DNA of 64,000 bases from Casuarius casuarius (lineage: Eukaryota; Chordata; Aves; Casuariiformes; Casuariidae), in assembly GCA_003342895.1 (NCBI GenBank), contig PTFA01000032.1:6354070-6418069 (forward strand), written 5' to 3'. Of this stretch, positions 24,001-37,815 are shown piece by piece. The first letter of the stretch is position 1, and each line of letters opens with the position of its first letter. Made by a program: the position numbers and the translations under genes. The notes under the pieces are model-generated. The model was given only the letters and a program-made list of their open reading frames with translations, did no database searches and was not told the DNA's origin.

Positions 24001-27000
24001 AAAATTTCATTTGGTTTTCATGTAAAAATATTTTCTGCTCCCTTTTTTCTCTGCTGGAGGTTTATGGTAAGACTTCTGGGGGACATGAATGGTGGGAATA
24101 GTAGCAGTACTCTGGTCACCAGGCTTTTCCACGGATATAAGTGAGACTATTTCAGCTCTGAGGAAGGGCTCGGATCCCTAAAAACTGAGCTATTTTTTTT
24201 TTCTATCTATTGTCTCAGGAGATCTAATAAAAGATACTGCTTCTCCCTCTATAGGCTTAACCTCACTGAACACTGAAATCACACAAATGTGGCAGGCTTA
24301 TCATATACATTTATAAAAATCACCATTTATGTCCTCAAAGGGGGACCTTATCAAAACTCTTCATGAAACAGGGGAAACTAAGAACCTGTAACACCTTAGG
24401 CTGAGCCTGCTGACTAGTTAGCTGCTGCCAGAAGGTGAGTTCTCACTTCTGCCTTCCTCTTCCTCTGCTCTTCCCTCTTCTGCACCCGCTCGTCTTCCCT
24501 CTTCTCTTGCTCCCAGTTCATGATCCTAATCTTTTGCTTGCATTGGCTTTGGAAATGTTTGGGCCCTTCAGAGACTTGTTTCAGCTTACTAACTGAGTAG
24601 AAAACTACCCTTTTGGGGGGAGGGAGGAATTAGTTTTACGCTCACAGGTGGGTTTGGCAAGTGCCAGAGCCAACCCAATGTAAGTGATGTCAGGGCCCTG
24701 GGGGTACCAAGAGACTCTGCAACCTCTTCCCCCTGCCCAGGCTTTAGCTGCTGGTGCTAGTGCATCTGTGGGACCTGGGACTGGGCAGCTATGCAAGAGC
24801 TGTGTGAGATGAGCTGGGAGAAAATCTGCTGGGGCCTACTCCTTGGCCGGAGAGCTGCGTTCAAGGCCAGGGCTTGAGCTACATGAGAGCTGTGCCTGTG
24901 CTCGTCCTGGTCCTGGTTTGATTTCCAGACTGCCCTCAAACCTGCCTCACTGCCATGGACTTGCCTGGTGATCTGAGCCATTGGCTGACCCTGGTGGTTG
25001 TTACCGAACCCACTCTGCTCTTCCTGCTTGAGTCTCGTGGGACTGCATCCCTTGTCGGTGAGGGGGTTGCCCTGCAGGCCTTGCTGCCACCCTCACCTCC
25101 CAGCTCTCTTTCCCAGCCAAGAAGCCAGCCCTGCTGCTCCCTGACAAGCAGTGAGGAAAAGGAGGGAGATGGTGAGGTGAAAATATGACATTCCCTTCTG
25201 CCAGAAATGAGCTGTCCGGCCAACCCGTTAGACCACTCAGACATTGGGCACTGAGGATGCAGAGAGAAGTATCTATGACATCAGCAAGAAGCAGAGGAGT
25301 GTTTGAGGCATGTTCAGTTTCATGGTCAGATTTGTTTTACTCATAATGAATTTTACTACCTTTTTTTCACCGGTTTTGTCCTGTTCTCCTTGTCTTCTAG
25401 GTGGTTTCCTTTGGTGGGATTTCACAGTCATAGCTGTGATTTTGTGAAGGCTAAGCATCCTTTCCTGCACACGTCACGGGTACTGTAGATGCCGTGGCCC
25501 ACTGAGATCATTTCAGGTGATACAGAAGCAAATTGTGGAGAGGGTTTTTCTCATCTCTTTTCTTTAGTCTCAAAGAGGAGAGGAAAAATTGCAGAGCCAG
25601 GATTTTAGCCCTTCATTTTATAATGTAACTGAAATGCCAAGAGACTGAAAAAATTCAGTGTTGATGAAGAAACGGATGTTAGTGCAATGAAGAATAGCTC
25701 TGTCTTTGTCAGTCTGCAGTCTTTTATGTGTCACAGGCTGTCACTTTCTATTGCATTTCAACTGACTAATTACCCCAGTTTATTAAAAGTGAGTATGAAT
25801 TCACATTTTTTACTTTGCCATGTTCCAAGTGTTAGTGTTATCAGGAGCTATTACTGAATGATAGATCCCACAGTTCTAGGCTTCTTCATGTGAGCAAGTA
25901 CAGAGCAAATCTACCTCGATATCAATGAAAACCAGATATATTCATTTAAGGGGGAAATATATACTCTGTGCAGTGTATATTCACATCCAAGCATTAATCA
26001 CCCTGGTGTGTCCCACATGGCTCAGTGTATTATTAGAACCTCACTCACAGAGCAGAAGAGTGTCTTTAAGTGATGGTGTTGGAAGGGTTGGACTTGAATT
26101 AAATGTACTCATCGCTTCCTAATGGGGAGGTATTTTCTGACAGCTGTAATGAAAACTGCTGCTCATCAAAAGGTACTCTGTGTCCTAGCTCGCAAATCCA
26201 ACCTCAGCTGCAAGTTGCACATTTAAATTTCAAAGTTTTTATCTCTAGCCACACTGGAGTGCACTTGTAAGTGCGGTGGAAGGGTCAAATTAGATGAAAT
26301 CAAAGCCCTGCTTCTACTGAAGAGGCAATTTTAAGCTTTTGCAGTTGGATCTGTGTGTTGTTATAGGCTTTAAAAACCTCATCATCAAAAAATAGGGATT
26401 TCTAGAACACAGTAATTATCACTTTGATCTGCCTAACTCAGTTCCAGCAGTAACTAAAATGTTAGAATTTCCTCATTCTGTATAAAATAACACATTCAGA
26501 TAAACAGGTGCATAGACTTCAACAGCTCTTGTAAAATCAGTATCCACATTTGTTAACGCTAGTCCCCTACCTTTGGGCAGCGTGTGGTAGGATTTGTTGT
26601 AAGCATGTCCAAACTGGCTTTGAAGGAACTGGATGCTGATATAAGCCTTCCATTTATTGGCAATATTAATCAATAAGAGGAATAACAATAGTTTAGGAAG
26701 TTATGCCAATAGCAAGTGCTGGGAAAGAACAGAGCATCAGGTCTTGGAGGGAAATGCTATTTTGCCTGAAAATATAGGACATAAAATCAACAGGAAGAGG
26801 AAGAGGGTGGCATTCTTTTAGTATTTTCCTAGCGAGTACCCATTGTTTACAGTAAAATCAACTATTGTATGTTTTCCTATGATTTAAGATATTTATCATT
26901 TCACATACTAAATAAAATGTTCTTTCATTAGAACGTACAGGGAGAGAAAACAATGTCATAAGACTGACCACAGTAGCGGCATTGTCGTCTTGCACCTTTA

Positions 27001-27949
27001 CAAAAACATGGCTGAAGTGTATTTTTCACAACATGTTCACACGAATGGAGGCAGTGGGACACACAATCACATTGTGGGGGCTCCCAGCAGGCCACCTGGA
27101 TGAGCTAACTGTGATGTGGAAGCCATATGGCTTCTCTATCGTGGGTTTGTGCCCAGACTAATATACTGAAGATACCACAGTCAAGCATATATCATATTCC
27201 CAGACACGGAACAAACAAAAGCAGTTCCCCACCTCTTAAATAAAGGATGGAGTGAGATCAAGCTGGCTGCACTTGTACATGAAGACAAGCTTTTATGCTG
27301 GTGGCAGCTAGGAGGGCCGTTTTAGGTGGGCAACCTCATCCTGGATGCCTCGGCCCTCATATTGGGTTGGATTTACAGGGAACGTGGCCTCTGTTTCTGT
27401 TCCAGTGGGGAAGGGAAGAGGTACAGCAGGAGTGGTGCCTGTACTCAGGGCATCTCTTTGGTAGCAAGTCAGGGAGCTGAAGGAGAAGGGAGCCTGGGGG
27501 AGAGCTGAGCACGCGGGGTGTGAGGACATCTTCAAGCACAAAGAAGGTGGCTAGCTAGAGCAGGGAGCAGCACCAGCAATGGAGAAGGAAGTGGCTTCTC
27601 TGAAGGTTGGGATGCAGGAGGAGGCTTGTTCCAGAGGCAAGTGGTACCTGTGGAAATCAAGAACTGGAATGCTGTCCGGAGATCAAACGGTATCTAATTC
27701 CCAGTGCTAAGGAAAAAACATGCACCCTACTCCAGCTATGAGATCTGTAACCATCCCTCCCCAGAAATAAAAGAATAGCTGAGGAAGTGGATGACCCTTT
27801 TCTGATGGCAACAGAGGACTTACTTTGCTGGCTGCATCCGTTATTTAGGGGATGCAGGTAGGGAGGGAGGAAGGGGTACTGCCTCCCATAACCTGAGGTA
27901 CTACTGGAATGAGTTCAGGTTTTTCTGATGCACTGACTCCATCCTGTTC
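24001..27949. other. Non-coding sequence with two G+C-richer patches
   Basis: No gene is supported. A G+C- and C/T-rich patch at about 24430-25190 holds overlapping frames on both strands, up to 102 codons. Its repeated CTGGTCCTGG / CTGACCCTGG style recalls 5' regions of old retroelements, but I cannot name one. A second patch at about 27295-27660 lies just before the CR1 at 27950 and could be its 5' UTR or ORF1 region. Confidence 0.45.
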
Positions 27950-30240
27950 ATCCAACAAATTGCTAACCTAGTTAAAAGGGCTTTAAAGTAGGATCAAGGG
28001 AGGGGTTGACTTAAAAAAAAAAAGAGCATGAACAAGAGCAGCCTGACAAGGGCCTAAAATTTAGGATGATTTGGTGTTCATAATAAGGTCACAGGAGAGA
28101 CATGGAGGATAGTGAATCAATCCACTGAACACTTTAGATGTCTGTGTGCTGATGCAAGAAATATTTGGGATAAACAGGTGGAGCTGGAAGTCTTAATACA
28201 AGATCAAAATTATGACTTAATTGGCATAACAGAGTCTTGGTGGGATAATTCACATGACTGGAATAATAATATGAAAGGAAGAACAGACAGGGGGAAAACA
28301 GGAGGAATGTTGCCTCAGCCTGGATGCATTTACTTGCTGGAAGCCTGGCATGTAAAGAAGACTGAAAACTGCTGAAATTTTATAGGTAATAATTGCAGAG
28401 GAAAAGAGCACAGGTACTTACATGGTGGGAGGCCAGCCACAACTGACCACAAAACTGATCAAGTGAGTGAAACTTTTAGTGAGTAACAAGGAAAATAATC
28501 CAAAAAGCAGTGGTAACGAGGGGGTTTTAATGAGGTAGCTTTATGTTGGAAATGGAGCAGTCTCTGCAGTGGAAGACAGACTGACCAGCAAGTTCTTGAG
28601 GTGTGCAGAAGTTCTTAGTATCATGTTCAGATAATAAGGACTGAGTATGAGGGATTACCAGGAGCATGTAAGGATGAAAAAGGAAAAGCTGGAACACAAA
28701 AAAAATACCATTGACTAAAGGGCACCAAGGGCAAGAAGAAATCATTCTGCATGTACGTGAGGAGCAAGAGATAAGCCAAGGGTAATGTTGACTGAATTAT
28801 CAGAAGAAGCAGAAAACTCTGAAAAAGATTGCAGAGAAGGCCTATGTGCGGAATGGGGCTTCTATACCCTCATCAATTAAAAGGTCAGATGTGAGCATAT
28901 AGTGTCAAGATTAAAATCATAAACCAAACAAAAAAGAAAAAATATTTTTGCCTAGAAAGTGAGAGAATAGGTAACAGGTATTTATTAAAATTCAATTTTT
29001 TCAGATCCTCTGGGTCTGATAAATTTTGTATAGGATACTTAAAGTACTGGCTGAAGCGATCTCAGAGCCATTGGTAGTTTTTCTGGGAAACTGTGGAGAG
29101 GGAATGAAGAACTAGATAACTAGAAAAGTGCAATATTGTCCTTCTATTTGAGGAAAAGGGGGAATCGAGGAGATATTGAAGAAGTCAAATTAACTTCTAT
29201 CCTCAGAAAAAATCTGCGAGAAGTAAAGCATCTGGAAATCAATATTGATGTATCATATCATGTCAAATGAATCTTATTTCCTCTTCTGACTGTGTAATGG
29301 GCCTTGTGGGTAGTGAGAATTAGTACGTACTATGCACCTTGACTTTAGTAAGGCTTTGACACTATTACCTGATACTCTCACAGGTGAATATAGGACAGTT
29401 AGAGAACAGATTAAATTGTACTTACTATGGCTCATGAACAAAATCAAAGTATTTATCATGAAATCCTGTAAGGGTCTGACCTGGGTCTAGTTCTGTTCAG
29501 TACAATGCTTTTTACAGTCACAAATGGCATTTGCAGGAACTGCAAGTAATACTTCAGTAAAACTTTAACCAATTGGAAGAACAGGATATAAAGGAAAGAG
29601 CCAAACATGAGGTACTCCATGTAGGAAGAGCTGACCAACTCAGGAGCAGGAGCTGTCAGTTCGGAATAGGGAACAGCTATCTGGCTAGATAGCAGTTCCT
29701 TGAAAAGTCACCCTTGAAAAAGGATCACAAGCTGAAGGTGGATTAACAACAACATAAAAGAGAAAGCATCAAGGTTAGGTGTATAAACAAGTGCAGAGTT
29801 TTCAAGCTGCAGAAAGTAACCTTGCAGCTCTCCTTATTGCTGATAAGCCTCTGTTGAAGTCTTGTGTCCAGCTGGGGGGTAGAGGAGGTAACATTCAGGA
29901 AAGAGTATAAAGGAAGAAAGGAATGAGTAAAAGGTAACTTCTGAAGAAAGAGGTAGAAGTCTTGGATTGTTTAATCTGGAGAAGGTTATGGATAGACTTG
30001 ATATCAGTCTTCAGGTATGTAAAAAGTTGTTGTCAAAGGGCATGGGAATACTCTGTTGGTCACATCCATGTCGAAGGATTTGAAAAGCAGAATCTGAGCG
30101 TTTCAGGCTTGACTTTAGGAAATCTTTCTAACAAGAAGGACAGTAATGAAATGGGAGAGGCTGCTTGTTGAGGCAGTAGTATTTCTTTCAGTACAGTCCC
30201 TGAGCCCTTGTCCATCCCTGGATGGCATCTTGCCTTAAGT
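27950..30240 (+). mobile_element. CR1-type LINE, longest copy, endonuclease to 3' UTR
   Basis: The copy opens with GCTAACCTAGTTAAAAGGGC, a typical CR1 stretch before ORF2. A frame at 28112-28375 translates to an endonuclease start, including YDLIGITESWWDNSHDWN, which holds the conserved glutamate box of AP-type endonucleases. Near 29335-29370 CACCTTGACTTTAGTAAGGC gives HLDFSKA, the reverse-transcriptase motif A with its aspartate, broken by a one-base loss directly after. The 3' UTR near 29950-30240 reads TTTAATCTGGAGAAGGTTAT, CAGTCTTCAGGTATGTAAAA, then ends with ATCCCTGGATGGCATC. A full CR1 spans about 4.5 kb, and the endonuclease-to-3' end part should be about 3 kb, so some 0.7-1 kb is missing internally. 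Many stops and shifts make it non-functional. Confidence 0.85.
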
Positions 30241-31044
30241 TAGAGAGAAGAAAATAGAGTAGAAATAGAATTAAAAAGGTGATTTCGTGAGATCCTTTCT
30301 TGTCAATTTTTATGGCTTTATTTTATTTTAGATTTTCAGTTATACAAGAGCAAAGTGTTCCATTTAGCTTCATTCAGCTCCTACAAAACTCCAGTTGTAC
30401 CTCAGATTTTAAAATATTTTCTTGGTTTGAGTTTAAAGTCAATGGCAGTTGATTTGCAGAGAGGTAGCACTTGAGTGTCTCGGTCATGAATCAGCATCAG
30501 ATTGTGCTAGGAGCTATGAATTTTTGCAAGAGTAGAAGTTTTTAGACCCACTTTGAACACGACAGTCTGATCTCTTTTATCATTAAAAACCTACCAGGTA
30601 CAAAAGGCAATTGGCTTATTGTGAAACCTGTGGTGACAGGGAACATAATCTAGAGCACTGGAGCATTAACTTGGGCCATGGAAGCATGAGGTCCTGAATA
30701 ACTTGTGTGGCAGTGTGCATTCATTTGTTCCCACTGAGCCATCAGTACTGCAGGAGTAGAGCATTACGTCCTCGCATGGAGTTGTTCTGAGAATAAATGC
30801 ATGAGATGCCTAAACAGAGTAGTAACAGGGGTGTTATAAACCACTAAGGTAGGTTTGGATGTGCAGATGCAAGAGGACAGTTTGGGCTTTCATTCATTTT
30901 AGTTTGGCATGTTGACTGCTTGGTCAAAGTAGAAGCAAAGGTAGATATGTTAGTCTCACGGAGGCCTACATTTCTCCTTGAATGAAAGATTCAGTCTTTG
31001 ATTAGGCAAAAGTACTTATTTTTGTACTTAGCTTAACATCTGTG
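30241..31044. other. Non-coding sequence
   Basis: A+T-rich sequence after the CR1 3' end. I see no gene, repeat or RNA. Confidence 0.55.
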
Positions 31045-31155
31045 GTGTCCCGGGACCTATTCAGCAAAGTACTTAAGCATAAGGGGTGAAATATTGCTCT
31101 ACAGAAATCAGTGGAAGTTTCACCATTGGCTCCAGTGGGGCTGGGGTTTTCCCCA
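31045..31155. mobile_element. Palindromic 'CATTGACTTCAATGG'-type element
   Basis: Two family words lie in order. GGACCTATTCAGCAAAGTAC with TTAAGCAT (31053-31080) resembles the terminal part seen in many crocodilian and turtle palindromic repeats. Then ACAGAAATCAGTGG (31101-31114) and CCATTGGCTCCAGT (31123-31136) form the diverged central inverted repeat, about 9 of 14 pairs. Probably two adjacent or nested copies. Confidence 0.45.
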
Positions 31156-34100
31156 GCTTCTGCCCCATTGGTCTCAGGGGCATGTAAATGCATGCTTTAG
31201 TGCTGCACTGAATCAGGATGCTTCTTCTGCACAGATTACTTGGAGAATCAACAGACAAGCACCTTGCCCCCAGCTCTTTGCCAGCTCAGTGCCTTACTAC
31301 TGCCCTTGGAGCACCCCAGCTGCACAATACTCCTCCCTGCTAGAGCAGAATGCCCCTTCAGGTCTTCTGGTAGGGCTGTACGAGCTCTCCCTAGCCCGAT
31401 TTAGTAATACTGAGCTGTGCTAGCAAAAACCTATGTAAAATGATGTTGGCCAACATGGCTCATCTTAACTGACACAAGTCAGGGAGCAGCTTCACTGGTA
31501 GATCCTAAGAGGCAATAACTTTCAGGTCACAGTGATGAGTAGCTTGGAAAGGGTATGGGGCAGTACCCAGCACATCTGGAACCTGAAGAACATACGTCCA
31601 CAGTTACACAGGTTTGCTTAAGTTCTTTGCTGAATTGCTGTCTTCACAACTGAAACTGAAAATATTTTGGAATAATTCTCTTTAGAAGTCTTTGCTAAAA
31701 CTGAGCAGTCTGCAACTCTAATTAAAATTTAGGACTGCCGTGAGGGTATTGTTGGTATGTACCTCTCCAAGGGTATTGCCTAAACATACATATACTCCTT
31801 GCAGGAGCTGGTTAGGAAGTTCCTGCTCTGTCTGAAAAACTGCAATATATCTCAAGTTTTATTCTTTGTTCTTCTGACTGCGTTGAATACATACATTTTA
31901 TGGTATGTATCTGCAACAGCAGTGCAGTTTTATCAGCTAGCAAGAATGTCACAGGAAACAACTAAGGCACTTTTCAGGCTACAGATTTACAATGGAGGAA
32001 AAAAGAACTGCTTTTAACATGCAGAAAGTGAATATTGCTTGATTGCATAAGAGGTTTCTTTTTTTTTCAGTTGAGAACTCTGGCAATGAACATGCAGCCT
32101 TAACCTTTACCAGAAACTGTATGAAACACACTTCTCTTGAGATGAAACATTTCCAGAGAAGAACATAAACATTTGGCCAAATTTGCAAAAGTAGAAAGCA
32201 ACATTTCTTAACATTTTCAGTTCACACCTCACTTCAGTTGATTAAAGATGTTTCTCACCTTGCATGGAAATGTGGCCCCTTTGTGCTTTATTGACCTCTG
32301 TGCTCCTGAGCTCACTCCAGAATAGCAGTTCCTGGGGAAAGTAGGGCCTGGATATATCCAACTTTTCTTCACAAATAAAGTATTTCAGAGGACGTGTTAG
32401 TACTGTTCTATCAAAACCTGAGGTTACACAAACATTTTTCTTGATATCAGTGCTTTAGTAAGCAGCTCCTGATCCTTCCTTCCCCATGTTGCTCCTTTCT
32501 TGAATATGTTTGCAGGTCCAGTGAGTTGATCTGAGTTAAAACCACCCTACAATACTGGGAATTGAGACTGAGATAAATGCCCATGAAAGCACAGCCTAAT
32601 GTCGTGCACTTCAAAAAGATGCTTGTACACATAAAAATAAAGCAGTTGACAAGTTTAGACAAAGTATTTCTTCACTGGGATGCAGTTTGCTGCCAAAAAA
32701 AATACTATGTGGGGATGTATCAATTTTAGCAAAAATTAAGTGGGAAAGAGGGGAAGTAGAAAAGGAGAGCAAGAAAGAATATGTATGAGTCTGTATATCC
32801 ATGCAACAGAGTAAAGACTCTCTCATATATCACAAATCCCAAGTGAATGTCTTCACAACAAAATAATGTCTGATCTGAGTTGAAGTCACTCACAAAAAAA
32901 AAGAGAAAAGCCTTATTTTCATTCCCATCAAATAAAAAATGAATTTGAAATCTTGACATTTTTCCCAAAATAGTTGTTTTCTAACTCACTTTAGAAAGTA
33001 CAATAAAATGATCCAGGACATCACTCAGAAAAATCCTTCATGGCTTATTCACCTTCTTGGACCACAGTTTATACCTGTCAACTCCAGAAGTCTTTGATTA
33101 ACTCTAAAACATCCCTAACATGATCAGCTGTAGTAAAGTGAATTTTATCTTTCAGTTGTGGGAGACACATATAATGTGAGCTAGTTATAAAAGGCTGTTC
33201 TTTGAGCATGATTCCTGTTTTGTATGACAGGTATCAATATTCAGAGCTTTTCCAGATTTTGTAATTTGATCATACAAGTGGGCACATTAGGCAATGTCTA
33301 AATATCAATTATTTGTAACAATATCCAGACTTGTACAATATTTGGATGTTTAGTTTATGTGGCATCATATGGTGTATCTGAAAATAATTTGAATAATTTG
33401 AAATAATTATGAATAATTTGAAAAAATCTTTGTCCTTATAAGTTATTCTGACTTAAAAGATGTTTTATATTCTACTGGACTGAGCTAAAAGGTGTATTTG
33501 GTTGGTTGTTCCTTTTTAGATGAGGGGCAGTAATTAACACTTGGGATAGCAGGAGCTGGTGGGTTGTGACTAATGTGAGGAAGACAGCAGTTAAAAAAAG
33601 TACAGTAACTTATAAAACTTCTTGAACTGCCACAGAAGTGTTCGTCTGATGATACCAAACATTCTCCAATATTTTTTGTTGTTACCTGTTTTATTGTTGT
33701 TTTGGGGAATTTTTTGAATTATTTAAGAGTTATTAATATTTTATTCATTCTTGTTTCTCTCACTCCCACTCTTTCTATTTCCATGAGGTGACTAACTTTT
33801 CTAGAGAAAAATTTCATTTAAGAATTCATTTCTGTAAAGATTCTTTCATATTGCCTTCTACCTGGAGATTATCATTTTCAGGGTCTCCTTGATTTGCCTG
33901 CATAATTAGGAAACATATTTACTTGGTTTATTTTAACTGCTGGCGGTGGCCTTTAGAGACCTGCAGATTTTTTTTTCCTTTCTTTGACAATCCTATTGCA
34001 CGCTTTCCAAGCCCATTCCTTATCCTTTTCACTCTGTTTCTGTCACAATTTTACAGTTAGCCATTTAAAAATATATAATTAAGGTGCCAAAGCACCTGCT

Positions 34101-37100
34101 AGCCTCATGCATATGCATAAAGTAGAATTATGTCCCCTCTGGGACACTGGTGTTGTGACTCTGGGGAAATGGCTAAGTAACCATGACAACGTGTCTCCAC
34201 CACATCTTACTTCCAGTGATAAAAGCATGATTTACCCTGTTAAACAAACCACACTACAACTTGCCCACAGCAAGCAGTGTCAGCTTTCCGGTGGAGGCAC
34301 CTGGTCAGGAGGCAGACCAGCCCAAAGACATCCATCCGAGTCTCCCCCTCTTTGACTCTGCATCATGGCTGTGTTGATGGTAGGAGGCAGGATGAAATTC
34401 AACGTACAGTGTTTCACATTTCCATCTTCATAGGTGAGATGAAATGAGAGTAGGAAATGCGATGTTTATTAGCTGCAGGCACCAGCCCAATCCCCAGTAC
34501 TACAGTGACGGACGGCACAGGAGAACCCTAGAGCAGAACGTAAAGATTGAAAAAGCCAACAGCCAATGATTCAGGTATTTGAGTCAGATAATTTTTGCAT
34601 CCTCTTTCCTGCCAGTTTGCCCAGGCTGCCAATACTTAGTGAATGCCATGGAAGGTTACCAGAAATGGTTTTTCAAAGGCTGCTGCCAGAAAAAGCTAAA
34701 TATGACTTTTTTTTACCATCTTGCTTTTGTTACTGATTATATATTATCTTATTTAAAGTGATTTTTTAAATAAAGTGCACTCTTCATTACATATTTTTGA
34801 TTTACACTTTGTTTAATTAAAGAAGACACCTTAATATTGCATTTTCTATAATAATTCTATAGGAAAACACTCATCATTGGATCTTGTGTGCTAGCAAAAT
34901 ACAGCAATATTTGGATGGTAAGCACTTTGGAGAAATATTTAAATCAACCAAATTATTTAAATTTTTTAAAGATCGCCATGAAAAAAATTGTGTTAACTCT
35001 CTTCTCCCCATCAAATACCTAAAGAAAAGTGTGAAACCTTAATTGGAGTTCTTAATCACTTGAGGGCACAATTTGATTAAGAACAATAAACAGAGAGGTG
35101 AAGAAATTAAAAATATGAAAGTCTCAGAGAGAAAACAGAACTGGTGTTTAAAGGTCAAGTACATACATGTAATTAGTTTTACTTACATGAAGAATGGCAA
35201 TTAGCTTTATAGGGCCACATTTTAAAATTGCTGGGTCTTGTGAATCTTGACAGTTTCTTAAAGCATCAGCTCCTAGAGGCATGTGATTAGATCAGGTTCT
35301 TAGCTAAGAATGAAAGAAAACTAAATTAAGCTTCTAGTCTGAACAACTGCAAAGGCAAGGCTGAAGATATTATCTGCGTTTACCCAAAGATGACTAACAA
35401 ATAATAACCTAACATTTATTACCTGATTTGGGGGCCTGACTTATAATGGTTAAGTGCTTGGGATTGGTCCTGTCCCAATTCCAAAAATATCCTGTACGGT
35501 TCAGAGTACAAGAATTCTCAGTTTGCTATCTTTGCTAAGATTATTCTCTCTACAAAATCACTTGGCACAGAGAAGGTCAGAGCCCTACTGGTAAGAAATT
35601 ATTCACAGAAGTAGTGTTCACAGATTTAAATCCTTTGCTGCTAAGTAATTCCAAATATCTGACTCCTTGAGCATGTCTTTCATCACTATTTTGGACCATT
35701 TTCATTAAAATACTAATGTATGCTCAATCACGCACACCTGACATTTGGAACATTCTCATATGAGATGAAACAATGTTGGGGGTGCTCCACCTACAGCCAC
35801 CTCGCAGCACTCAGATTTCAGAACCCTTTCATTATTAGAAAATATAATAATTTAGTGGGTGCTCAGTGTATGAGTCTTGCCTTATTGTTCTGGTCTGTAA
35901 TGGCAACAACATGTAGAAAACAAAGCAGTCCCTCTTGCAGGTACAAGTTGAATGCTTTTAGTTCATAGCAATGTTCAGAACTCACGACTATGACCAAGGA
36001 AAAATAAAATGAACACACTAGTAGGTTGAAAGGAGAAGGCAATAGCTTCTGAAAGCCATAAAGTTTGCTCCTGAAGAAGTCTGGTGGATTTGTAAATCCC
36101 AAGGCTTTCTAACTTATGTCAATGATATCATGTTTAAAAATATCTATGAATGTTCTTGACCTAGTAATGAAACTTAGGAAACAAGGACTATGTCTCCAAG
36201 TGATAGCAAGCCCCCAAGGGTCATTCTCAAAAAGACGCAAGCCCAGTACAAATTGGGCTTCTGTCAGAACCTGAGTTCCCGTGACGAAAGCTGTATTTGG
36301 ACTTTAGAGCTACTCAAAATCACCTGCATGCTGAGTGGTATGAGACCATGGAAAACTTTCAGAATTAGCCCTGAGGATTCAGGCATCCCAGTGGCATCAC
36401 AGGTCAACCCTGTGGGAGAAGCATGGCTCCCATTTCTGACAAGGCTCTCCAGTTGCCTCACATGCTGTAACTCTCCTCCTGGCCCAGGCACCCTGCTCAG
36501 GGCTGCTCTTCCGTCGCCCCAGGAAGTACTTCTGACAACACTAATCCATGCTAGTGGCAAGGCAACTTCCCGCAGGTATCTGTGTAGGTAAGTTAGGCAT
36601 ACTGGTAAGGGTAAGGTCAAGAGGCACCGCTGTATCTGAAAGATAGCAAGGATGGCATCAACAGTAACAACACCATCACTACAGACACAAATGCCATCTG
36701 CCCATTGGTTATCTCTTCAGTATTACCCCTAAGAAAGAAAACAGGAAATAAAACCCAAAAGTACAAAAGCGAATCTCTCAACAGAGCGCTTTCAGTAAAG
36801 ATATTACCTTATGAGTGAATCTGCCCTGGGAGGGACACTCTCCTCTAGGTAGGATGAGACCCAAGCATGTTATCCCCGAACAACTTATGCGTCTTGTCTC
36901 AGCTTTCTTTAAACATTGACAAGCCCTGTTTGTTTTATCATCACCACTTAAACAGTTTCTAGAGGAGCACCAGTAAGTGAACTTCACTATAGAACTGACG
37001 AAAGTGATTAAATGGAGTTACTCGAATGAAATCAGCTGGGGAATTCATTTGAGACTGAGAAATCAACAAATAAAAATCTTATTCAAATTTAACCCCCTTA

Positions 37101-37559
37101 TTTCTTTCTGATTAGGTTCTCTAATCTTCTTATGATATAGCTAACGTTGTCCAAACATCTTATTCTTAGTACCTCTTAAAATCAAGGTAAAGGCAGAGGT
37201 TGTTTTTCCAAGACTTAGCATTCTAAGAATAAATCATAATAATAATTCTGTTAGTGACAATTCAGCAGTATGGCACTTTCTCCTTTTCAAGAGCTGTTAT
37301 GTTATGTATCTAGCCTGTTTCTTGTACTGTATGGCATACAGTACAGTGACGGAAGCAGAGCACCCAAATAAGTTGCAAGTACTTCAGAAGAAGGACAGAG
37401 ACCTGTCAGAAAACAGGAATTGTTGCTTTGGATCTGGTTTTTCTGCTCTTTTCTTGTGATTGCTGCAACATGACAGCCTCCTTGCCATCCAGAAACAATG
37501 TGGTGTGTGGAGGAATGAGCAAGACACAGGGAATCAGAAGTTCAATTTTATGATACTGC
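31156..37559. other. Long non-coding stretch
   Basis: No gene is supported. At 33381-33426 the word GAATAATTTGAA recurs in a low-complexity A+T-rich run. Frames of 118 and 133 codons overlap on opposite strands at 36190-36620, in a G+C-richer patch at about 36400-36560, and match nothing known. Short perfect hairpins occur at 36239-36260 (AAGCCCA / TGGGCTT) and 37324-37344. Confidence 0.5.
37324..37344. repeat. Perfect 9-bp hairpin, 3-nt loop
   Basis: GTACTGTAT (37324-37332) and ATACAGTAC (37336-37344) pair perfectly across GGC. No T-run or other signal follows, and it is probably incidental. Confidence 0.8.
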
Positions 37560-37815
37560 CTAGGCCACCACCTTGAGCAGTGGCCTTGCACAAGTAACTT
37601 GCAGCAAACTGCGTTAGAGGGTGCCTGGAGCTTTACAGAATGCAGTAGAAAAATTAAAGGGGAAAACACTGCATCTCAGTTTTCCTATCTGTAACATGGG
37701 ACTAATACTTACCAACCAATCCACCTCACAAGGGAGATGCAATAATTAATTAGCTAATGTTTGTACAGCACTTTAACTCTGTAAAGTGTAAAATAAATGT
37801 TAAGCATTATTGGCA
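37560..37815 (+). mobile_element. MIR-like (CORE) SINE
   Basis: Plus-strand copy with words in family order: TGGCCTTGCACAAGTAACTT at 37581, then after an unrelated stretch CATCTCAGTTTTCCTATCTG and TAACATGGGACTAATACTTA at 37671-37711, CCACCTCACAAGGGAGATGC, and a tail of GTTTGTACAGCACTTTAACT and AAATAAATGTTAAGCATTAT. About 70 bp between the first two words does not match and may be an insertion. The tail fits the sauropsid type of MIR-like SINE. Confidence 0.75.

Noticed and set aside
36190..36620. Frames of 133 and 118 codons on opposite strands
   Set aside because: Overlapping open frames on both strands are typical of G+C-richer non-coding DNA, and neither resembles a protein.
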